Positions 8,789 through 16,751 of a DNA stretch of 40,713 nucleotides are shown here, piece by piece. Positions within the stretch are counted from its first letter, which is position 1. Every line of letters starts with the position of its first letter. The position numbers were made by a program, and so were the translations under genes. The notes under the pieces were generated by a model that saw only the letters and a list, made by a program, of their open reading frames with translations, had not been told where the DNA came from and made no database searches. Source of the DNA: Parcubacteria group bacterium GW2011_GWA2_47_26 (GTDB taxonomy: Bacteria; Patescibacteriota; Patescibacteriia; GWA2-47-26); contig LCOG01000005.1 in NCBI GenBank assembly GCA_001001705.1, positions 1 to 40,713 of the forward strand, read 5' to 3'.

Positions 8789-8808
8789 TTATTGACGATC
8801 GTCAATAA
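8789..8808. promoter_or_regulatory. Perfect 20-bp palindrome, operator-like
   Basis: TTATTGACGATCGTCAATAA is perfectly self-complementary with no loop. Flanking CCA and TGG extend it with one mismatch on each side. There is no T-run after it, so it looks more like a dimeric repressor site than a terminator. It lies 30 bases upstream of the -35 box of the glycosyltransferase promoter. Confidence 0.45.
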
Positions 8809-8837
8809 GTGGTACTTTGTTGTCAAGACTGTGTGGA

Positions 8838-8866
8838 TTGTTTTTTTATTTTGCGCGTGTTAAGAT
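8838..8866 (+). promoter_or_regulatory. Sigma-70-type promoter of the glycan locus
   Basis: TTGTTT (8838-8843), 17 bases, then TAAGAT (8861-8866). Transcription would start about 8873, leaving only a few untranslated bases before the ATG at 8879. Confidence 0.5.
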
Positions 8867-8878
8867 TTGGAAGTCGCT

Positions 8879-9997
8879 ATGAAATTGGCGCTAGTGCATG
8901 ATTATTTAATTCAAGATGGGGGAGCGGAGCGGGTTTTGCGGGCCTTTGCCGAGATTTGGCCGGAGGCGCCGCTTTATTTGCTTTTCTATGATAAAAAACG
9001 CTGGCAGAATTTTCGCGGGCGCGATGTTCGCACCTCTATTTTGCAGAAGCTGCCCGGGGTGCTCCGCTATTACCGTTGGACCTTGCCATTGATGCCGGGC
9101 GCGACCGAGCATCACGATCTTGGGGAGTTTGATGTGGTTGTGTCTTCAACTTCGGCTTTTGGCAAGGGCATTGTGACGCGGCCGGACACTTTGCATGTTT
9201 GTTATTGCCATACCCCCACGCGTTATCTTTGGACCGATACGCATAGCTATCTTAAAGATTTGCGCACCAATCGTTTTATAAAATTCATTTTGCCTTTTGT
9301 GCTGACAAGTTTGCGGATGTGGGATCGCACGAGCGCCTTACGCGTAGATAAATTTATCGCCAACTCGCAAACAGTTGCGGCGCGGATTAAAAAGTATTAT
9401 GAGCGGGAGGCGGATGTAATTTATCCGCCAGTAGATTGCACGAAATTTTATACAGCCGACAAGATTGGCAATTATTTTTTAGCGGGCGGGCGCTTGGTGG
9501 CGTACAAACGTTTTGATTTGGTTATCCAAACTTTTAACCGGCTGGGTTTGCCGCTTATTATTTTTGGCAGGGGGCCTTATGAGGATCGTTTAAGAAAGAT
9601 GGCCAAGAAAAATGTGCAGTTTATGGGGCACGTCCCTGATGAGGAAAAAGTGCGCTTGCTTGCGGAGTGCATTGCTTTTGTCCATCCTCAATTGGAGGAT
9701 TTTGGATTGCTGCCTCTGGAGGCCATGGCTTCGGGTCGGCCGGTTATTGCTTATAGCCGCGGGGGCGCGCTGGAGTCAGTAGTTGAAGGAAAGACCGGAA
9801 CTTTTTTTTATGAGCAGACCTGGGAGACGCTTTTAGATAAGCTCTTGCAGTTTAAGCCCGAGCAATATGACACTAAAGTAATTCGTGCCTGGGCGGAGCA
9901 GTTTGATTTGGCGGTATTTAAGCGGCGCATGAAAGAGTATGTAGAGAGCGCATATACAGAGTTTAGCGGAGGAGCAAGACGGGCAAAATTGTTTTAA
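8879..9997 (+). CDS. GT4-family glycosyltransferase
   Basis: From the ATG at 8879 the protein is 372 residues. An upstream TTG at 8867 is less likely, because MKLALVHDYLIQDGGAERVL is the standard family start. The two Rossmann domains of a GT-B fold are visible: the acceptor half ends near residue 190, and the nucleotide-sugar half contains AGGRLVAYKRFDLVIQTF, IFGRGPYEDRL and the E-x7-E motif in EDFGLLPLEAMASGRPVIA. Such enzymes transfer a nucleotide-activated sugar to a lipid-linked or polysaccharide acceptor at the inner membrane face. Sequence alone does not tell the sugar. First gene of the glycan block. Confidence 0.9.
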   Translation: MKLALVHDYLIQDGGAERVLRAFAEIWPEAPLYLLFYDKKRWQNFRGRDVRTSILQKLPGVLRYYRWTLPLMPGATEHHDLGEFDVVVSSTSAFGKGIVTRPDTLHVCYCHTPTRYLWTDTHSYLKDLRTNRFIKFILPFVLTSLRMWDRTSALRVDKFIANSQTVAARIKKYYEREADVIYPPVDCTKFYTADKIGNYFLAGGRLVAYKRFDLVIQTFNRLGLPLIIFGRGPYEDRLRKMAKKNVQFMGHVPDEEKVRLLAECIAFVHPQLEDFGLLPLEAMASGRPVIAYSRGGALESVVEGKTGTFFYEQTWETLLDKLLQFKPEQYDTKVIRAWAEQFDLAVFKRRMKEYVESAYTEFSGGARRAKLF

Positions 9998-10035
9998 TCC
10001 CGTTAGAAGCCGCGGTCGCGAGATAGGAGAAACCT

Positions 10036-11262
10036 ATGGTTTATGAAAAGTTGAGCACACAAGCGATAGACAATAGTGAGATGGCCAGACCGCGACCTGC
10101 TTCTAATGGGATGGTGATCGTGATTGATGGTCGTCCGTTGCAGGACAAATTTTGTGGCGGGGTGGGTTTGTATACTTTTAATCTTCTGCGCGCTATTTTT
10201 AGTCTTGATAAGGAAAATGAATACCATATTTTTTATAACGCGCGGCGGAGGCTTAATGCCCCAGAGTTTAAGGAGTACGGAAATGTCGCGGTTCATCATT
10301 TTCAATGGCCAAACCGATTTCTCAATTTATCGTTGAGATTTTTAAGACGTCCCAAGATAGATAAATTGATTTTTGACGAGAAGAGATGTGATTTATTTTT
10401 TATGCCGAATTTGAATTTTGCGGCACTGTCTTTGGATACTAAACTTGTGACGGTTGTGCACGATCTTTCGTTTGAGCATTTTCCCGAGTGCTTTAGCTAC
10501 AAGACGCGTTTGTGGCACAGGCTTATTAATCCGCGCGCTTTGCTTTATCGGGCTGATCATATTATTGCGATTTCAGAACACACCCGAGATGATCTTAATG
10601 AGACCTATCAAGTTTCCGCGTCCAAAATGACAGTGGTTTATCCCGGGCTTACGATTGATCCTGGTGACAATGCCTACGGCGATGATGGCGCAGTGTCCGC
10701 TTCTCTGCGTATGATTGGCAGTAACTATATTTTGTATTTCGGCGCGTTGGATGCGCGTAAAAATCTGGAGAGCTTGGTTGAGGCTTACGAATTATATGCG
10801 ACAGATGTTGGCAATAAAGGGTCGTTGCCCAATCTTGTTTTAGCCGGAGCGAGAGGGAGCGCAACTTTGCGCCTCAAAAAGCAAATTGCCAAAAGCAAAT
10901 TGAGAGATAAAATTTTTCTTTTGGAAAATCCGAGCGAGGAAGAAAAGCACTATCTTTATTTAAGAGCGGCGCTGTTTGTCTACCCTTCTTTTTATGAAGG
11001 GTTTGGTTTTCCACCGCTCGAGGCATATGCGCACAGCGTGCCCGCGATTGTTTCTTCGGCGTCTTCAATGCCGGAGGTGTGCGGAGGCGCTGCGTTTCTA
11101 GTTAATCCGTGGAATATTGTGGAGATAAAAGAGGGGATGCGTATCATGTTGAATGATACGGCGTTGCGGAAAAAGTATATAGAGGCGGGGAAAAAACGAC
11201 TGGAGCAGTTTAGTTGGCAAAAATGCGCGCAGGAAGTTCTGCAAGTGTTTAAGAAGCTATAA
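10036..11262 (+). CDS. GT4-family glycosyltransferase
   Basis: A 408-residue GT-B enzyme. The start at 10036 is backed by GGAG at 10025-10028. The first 30 residues are a poorly conserved extension before VIDGRPLQDKFCGGVGLYTF, the usual N-terminal glycine loop. The C-terminal half has YFGALDARKNLESLVEAY and the E-x7-E motif within EGFGFPPLEAYAHSVPAIVS. It is a separate paralogue of its two neighbours and follows the first after 38 bases. Probably one step in assembling a repeat-unit sugar chain; acceptor and donor unknown. Confidence 0.9.
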   Translation: MVYEKLSTQAIDNSEMARPRPASNGMVIVIDGRPLQDKFCGGVGLYTFNLLRAIFSLDKENEYHIFYNARRRLNAPEFKEYGNVAVHHFQWPNRFLNLSLRFLRRPKIDKLIFDEKRCDLFFMPNLNFAALSLDTKLVTVVHDLSFEHFPECFSYKTRLWHRLINPRALLYRADHIIAISEHTRDDLNETYQVSASKMTVVYPGLTIDPGDNAYGDDGAVSASLRMIGSNYILYFGALDARKNLESLVEAYELYATDVGNKGSLPNLVLAGARGSATLRLKKQIAKSKLRDKIFLLENPSEEEKHYLYLRAALFVYPSFYEGFGFPPLEAYAHSVPAIVSSASSMPEVCGGAAFLVNPWNIVEIKEGMRIMLNDTALRKKYIEAGKKRLEQFSWQKCAQEVLQVFKKL

Positions 11263-11266
11263 CATT

Positions 11267-12421
11267 ATGCATATTGGCATTGATGCGCGGTTTTATGGAA
11301 CGCGACAGCGGGGGATTGGCCGCTATCTTGTAAAATTGATCGGAGCTCTGGAGCAAGTTGATGATCGTAATCAATACTCGGTTTTTTTGCGTCGAGAGAA
11401 TTTTGAAGAGTATAAACCGCAGAATGCGAATTTTAAAAAGAAGCTTTGGGATGCGCCGTGGTATGGGTGGAGAGAACAGGTTATGTTTCCGCGCGCAAAA
11501 TTTGATGTAATGCATTTTCCGCATTGGAATGTGCCGGTTAGATTTGCGTCTCCTTTTATTTTGACGGTGCACGATCTTATTCTTTTTTCATCGTCACGTT
11601 TGAAACAAACGACAACGCATGGACGCTGGCTTTATAATCTGAAATTCGCCGGTTTTAAATTTGTATTTGGCCGGGCGGTGCAAAAGGCCAAGGCAATAAT
11701 TGTGCCTTCAAATTTTGTAAAAGAACAATTGCTTGATTTATATCCGCATTTGCGCAATAAGGTGCAGGTTATTTATGAAGCGCCCACGATAACACCATTA
11801 CGTCATTCCGAGCGAGGCGAGGAATCTCACACCTTGCCACACATGGAGAAAGAGATTGCCACGCTCCCCATGGTCGCTAGCAATGACATTGGCGACAAAT
11901 TTGTTCTTTATGTTGGGGCGGCGTATCCGCACAAAAATTTAATGCGTCTTTTGCAGGCTTGGCAGAGGTTGCCCGGCGAGTTACTCAACGAGTATAAGCT
12001 TGTGCTTGTGGGCCGGAAAGATTTTTTCTGGCAACAATTAGAATCTAAAATCAAGGAAAGCATTGTGTTTTATGGCGAAGCTAGCGATGAGGAGCTGGCT
12101 TCGTTATATAGTCATGCGGCGCTATTGGTTCAACCTTCGCTGGAGGAGGGTTTTAGTTTGTCGCCGCTTGAAGCTTTAAGTTTTGGTTGTCCAGTTGCAG
12201 TGTCAGATATCCCAGTGCACCGGGAAATATCGGATGGTGCAGTGATATTTTTTAACCCTCGCGATGAAAATAGCATTATGGTTACAATAAAAGACGCGCT
12301 TCTAAATCAGTCAGTTCGGGAGGAAATTTTAATCAAGGCTAAGCAGATTTTATCTCAATACTCTTGGCACAACGCTGCGCGAGTAACCTTGGAGTTGTAC
12401 GATGTGATCAAAAAGGTGTAA
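11267..12421 (+). CDS. GT4-family glycosyltransferase carrying an in-frame palindromic insert
   Basis: A 384-residue enzyme starting MHIGIDARFYGTRQRGIGRY, 4 bases after the previous gene. FVLYVGAAYPHKNLMRLLQAW and the E-x7-E motif in EEGFSLSPLEALSFGCPVAVS mark the donor domain. Residues about 179-207, in the hinge between the two domains, are encoded by a palindromic repeat (11802-11887) inserted without breaking the frame. The hinge is exposed in GT-B folds, so the enzyme may still work. Next gene begins 11 bases after its stop. Confidence 0.9.
   Translation: MHIGIDARFYGTRQRGIGRYLVKLIGALEQVDDRNQYSVFLRRENFEEYKPQNANFKKKLWDAPWYGWREQVMFPRAKFDVMHFPHWNVPVRFASPFILTVHDLILFSSSRLKQTTTHGRWLYNLKFAGFKFVFGRAVQKAKAIIVPSNFVKEQLLDLYPHLRNKVQVIYEAPTITPLRHSERGEESHTLPHMEKEIATLPMVASNDIGDKFVLYVGAAYPHKNLMRLLQAWQRLPGELLNEYKLVLVGRKDFFWQQLESKIKESIVFYGEASDEELASLYSHAALLVQPSLEEGFSLSPLEALSFGCPVAVSDIPVHREISDGAVIFFNPRDENSIMVTIKDALLNQSVREEILIKAKQILSQYSWHNAARVTLELYDVIKKV
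11802..11887 (+). repeat. R1-type palindromic repeat (variant) inside a glycosyltransferase gene
   Basis: Begins GTCATTCCGAGCGAGGCGAG, continues GAATCTC, and returns as GAGATTGCCACG to end CAATGAC, so the ends are complementary. It is the 'CATTCC/GAATCTC' variant of the R1 repeats seen elsewhere in the window. The reading frame stays open through all 86 bases. Confidence 0.75.
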
Positions 12422-12432
12422 AATGGGATAAC

Positions 12433-14754
12433 ATGCCTCGCAAGAAGCAACCAGTAAAACTGCCAGTGCCGTTGGAAATAAAAAATCACGGAGGAGACAG
12501 CTCTCCGCATGTTTTGGATTTGCGTTCTGTAGTACCTAACCAAAACGCGCTTCCTGTGCAGCGCGACACCAGGAGGAGCGCCAAGCTCGCCGTTAAACCA
12601 TCTTTTGAAGAACGGGTCGCGGTATTGGATAGGAAGTTAAAGAGGATGCCGGATGTATTTAAGTCGCGCACAAATAACATGGTAAATCTTTGGGATGAGG
12701 AACGCAAGTCTTTAGAAAGAGCGACATTGTCGTTTTTTAGACGGGCGGCGGCGTGGGGTACTCAAATTCAGAATCGGCTTGAAGACCATGGCGCAGAAAA
12801 AGCGGCGTCTGACCGATCGCGTGAGGAAACTGGTTTTCGTAAGAAGTGGAGAGTCTTATTGTCAGACAAGTCATCTCAACTGCGAGCCGTTTTGTATGGG
12901 GCTCTCGGCCGCAGGGTCCAGGCAAAACTTTCGCCGTTCTTGTTATTCTTAGTTTTGTTGGCTGTTCTCACCATTCCTTTGCAGGCTTTGCTGATTTACC
13001 GGACTATAGATGAAACAAAGCGCAATGTTGCGCGTCATTGGATTTCGGGGGTTGCCCATGCCCAAGGTATTAGCAACGCTTTTGCGCAAGGCGACCTTGA
13101 ACTTGCAAGACAAGAGCTGGCCGGGGCGACAGGCGATATTAAGGCCTTGAATAAAGTGATCGCCAGTTTAGGGCCGTTGCGTTTGATATCTTACCGTTTG
13201 CGTTCTGCCGGAGATATGCTGGCGTTTGCGCAAACAGGAGCCTTGGGGGCGCAGGAGGCGGTGAACCAGATAATTAATATTCAAAATGGCGCTTACCCGG
13301 CAGGCAATCTTTTGCGTGTTATTAAAAGCGAGGTTGAGGTTTTGATCAGCAAAATCAGGCCATTTGCAGAGCAAGGAAGGTTTTCGTTTTTGGCTGATAA
13401 ATTATTTACGTTGCGCGATGCTCTGGCTGTTGCCGATGATTTGTTGGGAAGCGATGGCCTTCGCCATGTTCTTCTTGTTTTTCAAAATCCCCGCGAGTTG
13501 CGTGCGACCGGCGGATTTGCCGGATCTTTCGCTCTCTTAACTCTAAAGAGTGGACAGCTTGAAAAGATGGAGGCGCCAAGCGGCGGGAGTTATGCGGTGC
13601 AGGGACAAGTGCCTTTTTACCGCGCGTCTCCTGAACCGCTGCGTCTTATAAATCCTCGTTTTGAGTTTCAGGATGCCAACTGGTGGCCGGATTTTTCGGT
13701 TTCCGCAGCCAAGATGGTTGAATTGTATGAGGCTTCCGGAGGACCAACAGTTGATGCGGTAGTGGGCATTACGGCCAATGTCGGAACCGAGATCCTGAAA
13801 CTTACGGGTCCGCTTATTACAACGGATGGCCAAGTGAGCGTGGATAATTTTATTGATGTTTTACAAGAGACAATTGCCCGCAATAGAGCTTTGGATCGCA
13901 AGTCTCCCAAAAAAGTTATCAGCAGTCTTTTGCCGACGATGTTTAATGCAATTTCCGCAAATTTTTCCAAGCAGCCCAAAGAGTTTGCTGCGCTTATGCT
14001 TAAAAGTTTAGCGGCGAAGGATATACAGTTGTGGAGCAGATCAGAAGAAGCACAAGCGGCAATTCGGCGATTAGGCTGGTCAGGCGAACTTAAGAAAACA
14101 AGCGGTGACTATTTGGCAGTGATCACTTCCAATGTGGGAGGCGGAAAAACCGACGGGGTCATTAAGGAGGAGATTAATCATGAGGTGCGCATTGGCAGAG
14201 GGGATAAAGCTTATGAGACAGTGCGCATCCGCCGGACGCATTTGGGTCAGAAGGGCAACCGATTTACAGGAGGGCGCAACTGGAGCTATATGCGGGTTTA
14301 TGTGCCTAAAGGCGCACGGCTCGTTCAAGCTTCGGGATTTACTTTGCCCTCGCCTGCAGCTTTGGAGACGCCGGAGACAGATTTGGAACAAGATCCGGAG
14401 GTGCGGATAGCCGAGGGTTCGCAAATAATTGATAGTGCAAGCGGAACAAGAATTTGGGGCGAGGACGATAAGACGGTTTTTGGAAATTTCATCATGGTTG
14501 ATCCGGGAGACATACGCGAGGCATCGCTAGTCTATGAGGTACCCCTTGCGTTGAGGGGGCGGGCAATACCTTACTCGCTTACAGTTGATAATCAGGCTGG
14601 CAAAGACGCTCTGCTTACGAGCACGCTGATTTTGGGTGACGAGGTGAGAGTGCTGACTGGAAATCAAGAGGGGCTTTGGAGAGCAGACGGCTGGAATTTC
14701 AATGGCCGCTTGAATAGGACTATTGCGGCTTTGGGTGTATTGTATAAAATGTAG
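12433..14754 (+). CDS. DUF4012 domain-containing membrane protein
   Basis: From the ATG at 12433 the protein is 773 residues; a start at 12364 would overlap the previous gene by 58 bases. A basic, disordered N-terminal region of about 150 residues precedes one membrane helix (LSPFLLFLVLLAVLTIPLQA, about 175-195). The extracytoplasmic part holds the DUF4012 core: FQNPRELRATGGFAGSFALL, then FQDANWWPDFSVSAAKMVEL and the VVGITANVGTEILKLTGPL segment. DUF4012 proteins usually sit in polysaccharide loci of Gram-positive-like and CPR bacteria. The fold resembles the LytR-CpsA-Psr surroundings, but no enzyme activity is established. It probably handles or exports the glycan made next door. Confidence 0.88.
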   Translation: MPRKKQPVKLPVPLEIKNHGGDSSPHVLDLRSVVPNQNALPVQRDTRRSAKLAVKPSFEERVAVLDRKLKRMPDVFKSRTNNMVNLWDEERKSLERATLSFFRRAAAWGTQIQNRLEDHGAEKAASDRSREETGFRKKWRVLLSDKSSQLRAVLYGALGRRVQAKLSPFLLFLVLLAVLTIPLQALLIYRTIDETKRNVARHWISGVAHAQGISNAFAQGDLELARQELAGATGDIKALNKVIASLGPLRLISYRLRSAGDMLAFAQTGALGAQEAVNQIINIQNGAYPAGNLLRVIKSEVEVLISKIRPFAEQGRFSFLADKLFTLRDALAVADDLLGSDGLRHVLLVFQNPRELRATGGFAGSFALLTLKSGQLEKMEAPSGGSYAVQGQVPFYRASPEPLRLINPRFEFQDANWWPDFSVSAAKMVELYEASGGPTVDAVVGITANVGTEILKLTGPLITTDGQVSVDNFIDVLQETIARNRALDRKSPKKVISSLLPTMFNAISANFSKQPKEFAALMLKSLAAKDIQLWSRSEEAQAAIRRLGWSGELKKTSGDYLAVITSNVGGGKTDGVIKEEINHEVRIGRGDKAYETVRIRRTHLGQKGNRFTGGRNWSYMRVYVPKGARLVQASGFTLPSPAALETPETDLEQDPEVRIAEGSQIIDSASGTRIWGEDDKTVFGNFIMVDPGDIREASLVYEVPLALRGRAIPYSLTVDNQAGKDALLTSTLILGDEVRVLTGNQEGLWRADGWNFNGRLNRTIAALGVLYKM

Positions 14755-14771
14755 GGTGTAGACCTCTTGCT

Positions 14772-16556
14772 ATGATGCGGAAACATTTATTTTATCGCGG
14801 CAGATCGCTTGATCGCGACCTGCGCTCTCTTTATGAAGATAGAGGCAGATTGCCGGATATGAGTAAGCTGGAACACGAATATCATCGCCGCACGACGCGC
14901 ATACTCTTGAGTATTATTGGAATTTTAGTTTTGCTGACCGGCGCTTCGTGGGCCGGGTTTTTAATTTTCGGTTCGCAAAGTCAAAGCAATGTTGAGGCGG
15001 AGCTCGCTTTTGAGGCTCCGCGGGTCGCGATGAGCGGCGCTCCGTTAGAAGTTGATTTGAGATATAGAAATCAGGATAAAAATCCATTAGGAACAGTCAC
15101 GGTTTCTTTGCGTCCGCCGCAGGGGCTCACGATTCAAGAAACCGAGCCGGCTTCGGATGAGAAAGGGCGTTTCCAATGGAACTTGGGGACATTGGGAGTG
15201 CGTACGGGCGGAAGTATTAAACTTAAGCTCGTTCCTTATGGCATTCCCGGAGATAGGCTGGCGTTGCAGGCGGTCATGGCTTACAAGCCCGCGAATTTTA
15301 ACGCGGAGTTTCAAACCGTGGCTAATCAGGAGATTGAAATTAAAGACTCAAGTTTGCAGGCCAGTATAAACGGTCCGAGTGAATTGTCGCCAGGGCAAGA
15401 GGCGACTTTTGCCCTTAATTACGAGAATAGGAGTGACGCGATTTTGCAAAATATTCGTGTAACGCCACAATTCCCGGCGACGTTTAGTCTTGCTTCCGGC
15501 ACGGAGCCGCGGGAGGGATTTTGGAAAATCGATTCTTTGGGAGCTGGCGAGCGCGGGACGCTTGACATACGCGGAGCGTTTTTAAGCACGGCCTCGGGGA
15601 CGAATGAGTTAAAGGTGCGTTTTGAGGTTTCCGAAGAGAATGAGACCTTGCCGCTTTTAGAAGCTGTTGCGCCGGTTAATATAAAAGGTGGAAATCTTTT
15701 GATTGAGCTCATCGCAAATAATAATCCAGATTTGCGTTTTGTGCGGCTTGGAGAGATGTTGAATTTTAAGTTAAAACTTACCAATATTGCTAATGAGCCA
15801 AAGCCGGATATTTTTGCGGAACTTGTTGTGCGGTCCAGTTTACTAGACTGGCGAGGGGCGTTGGGAGAGGTAGCCGCGATATCTTCGGAAGCCAATACGA
15901 TCCGTCTTCCTAAAGAAGGAAAAGTTTCTATTGAGGCGGGCAAGGCCGCGGAACAAGATTTTTCAATACGAGTCGCGCCTTCCGCGTTGCCCACGGCGCA
16001 GCCTACGATTGAAGCAGAGGCTAAGGTGATGATGGGGGAGGCGGTTTTGCAGAGCAATAAAGTTAAAATATTTGTAGTGAGCGATCTTACGGTTGCGGCT
16101 GAAGGGCGTTATTTTGGGGCAGATGGAGTGGCAGTTGGGTCGGGACCCTTGCCTCCGCGAGTTGGAGAGGAAACGCGGTATGAGTTGCGTTTTACTTTAA
16201 CCAATTCTGTGCATGATCTTTCTAATATAGTAGTTACAGCGACATTGCCGCCGGGCGTGGAATGGCTAAATCAAACTCGGGCTGATGCCGGCCGAATTAT
16301 TTTTGCGGCTGATACCCGGGAGGTGCGCTGGAGCGTGCCGCGCATGCCAGTTACCACCCGAACACAGAGCGCGGCATTTAAAGTTAACGTGCGACCGGGA
16401 GAGGACAAGCGCGGCAGTTTATTACCGCTTTTGAGCGTAACGCGAGCCGAGGCTCTGGATAGTATTGTGCAAATTACCTTTTCTACAGACGCATTGGGAG
16501 TTTATTCCAGCATTGAAAGCGATCCGTTGGGAAAGGGAAAGGGGATAGTGCAGTGA
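14772..16556 (+). CDS. Membrane-anchored DUF11-like surface protein
   Basis: A 594-residue protein with a short cytoplasmic N-terminus, one membrane helix (about 43-66, ILLSIIGILVLLTGASWAGF) and a long all-beta exterior. At least three immunoglobulin-like segments resemble the DUF11/CARDB conserved repeat: VDLRYRNQDKNPLGTVTVSL, FALNYENRSDAILQNIRVTP and LRFTLTNSVHDLSNIVVTAT, each 'T/Y-N-x-S/D-x-x-L-x-N-I/V-x-V'. It lies 17 bases after the DUF4012 gene and is likely in the same operon. A structural role in the cell envelope is the simplest reading; no catalytic motif is visible. Confidence 0.75.
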   Translation: MMRKHLFYRGRSLDRDLRSLYEDRGRLPDMSKLEHEYHRRTTRILLSIIGILVLLTGASWAGFLIFGSQSQSNVEAELAFEAPRVAMSGAPLEVDLRYRNQDKNPLGTVTVSLRPPQGLTIQETEPASDEKGRFQWNLGTLGVRTGGSIKLKLVPYGIPGDRLALQAVMAYKPANFNAEFQTVANQEIEIKDSSLQASINGPSELSPGQEATFALNYENRSDAILQNIRVTPQFPATFSLASGTEPREGFWKIDSLGAGERGTLDIRGAFLSTASGTNELKVRFEVSEENETLPLLEAVAPVNIKGGNLLIELIANNNPDLRFVRLGEMLNFKLKLTNIANEPKPDIFAELVVRSSLLDWRGALGEVAAISSEANTIRLPKEGKVSIEAGKAAEQDFSIRVAPSALPTAQPTIEAEAKVMMGEAVLQSNKVKIFVVSDLTVAAEGRYFGADGVAVGSGPLPPRVGEETRYELRFTLTNSVHDLSNIVVTATLPPGVEWLNQTRADAGRIIFAADTREVRWSVPRMPVTTRTQSAAFKVNVRPGEDKRGSLLPLLSVTRAEALDSIVQITFSTDALGVYSSIESDPLGKGKGIVQ

Positions 16557-16560
16557 TCAG

Positions 16561-16703
16561 GAAGGGTATCGGGTATCCTGATTCGCTGCGCGCGGCAGAT
16601 CCTCTCGCGCTCGCTTAACGGCGCTCCGCAACCGTAGTGACGTTGCTTAGCGCCTACTCGCGCTCGTCCGCCGTGTTCGCTCACAGGACATCCGATACCC
16701 TTC
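16561..16703. repeat. R5 palindromic element (143 bp)
   Basis: The outer 20 bases GAAGGGTATCGGGTATCCTG and CAGGACATCCGATACCCTTC are complementary except for two positions. The interior is GC-rich and has further short complementary pieces around CGCGCTCG. It fills nearly all of the gap between the DUF11-like and Wzy-like genes. I see no gene in it. Confidence 0.8.
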
Positions 16704-16751
16704 CCTTAAGGGGGAGGAGAAAAATCAGAATTAAGATTAAGAATTAAATGT

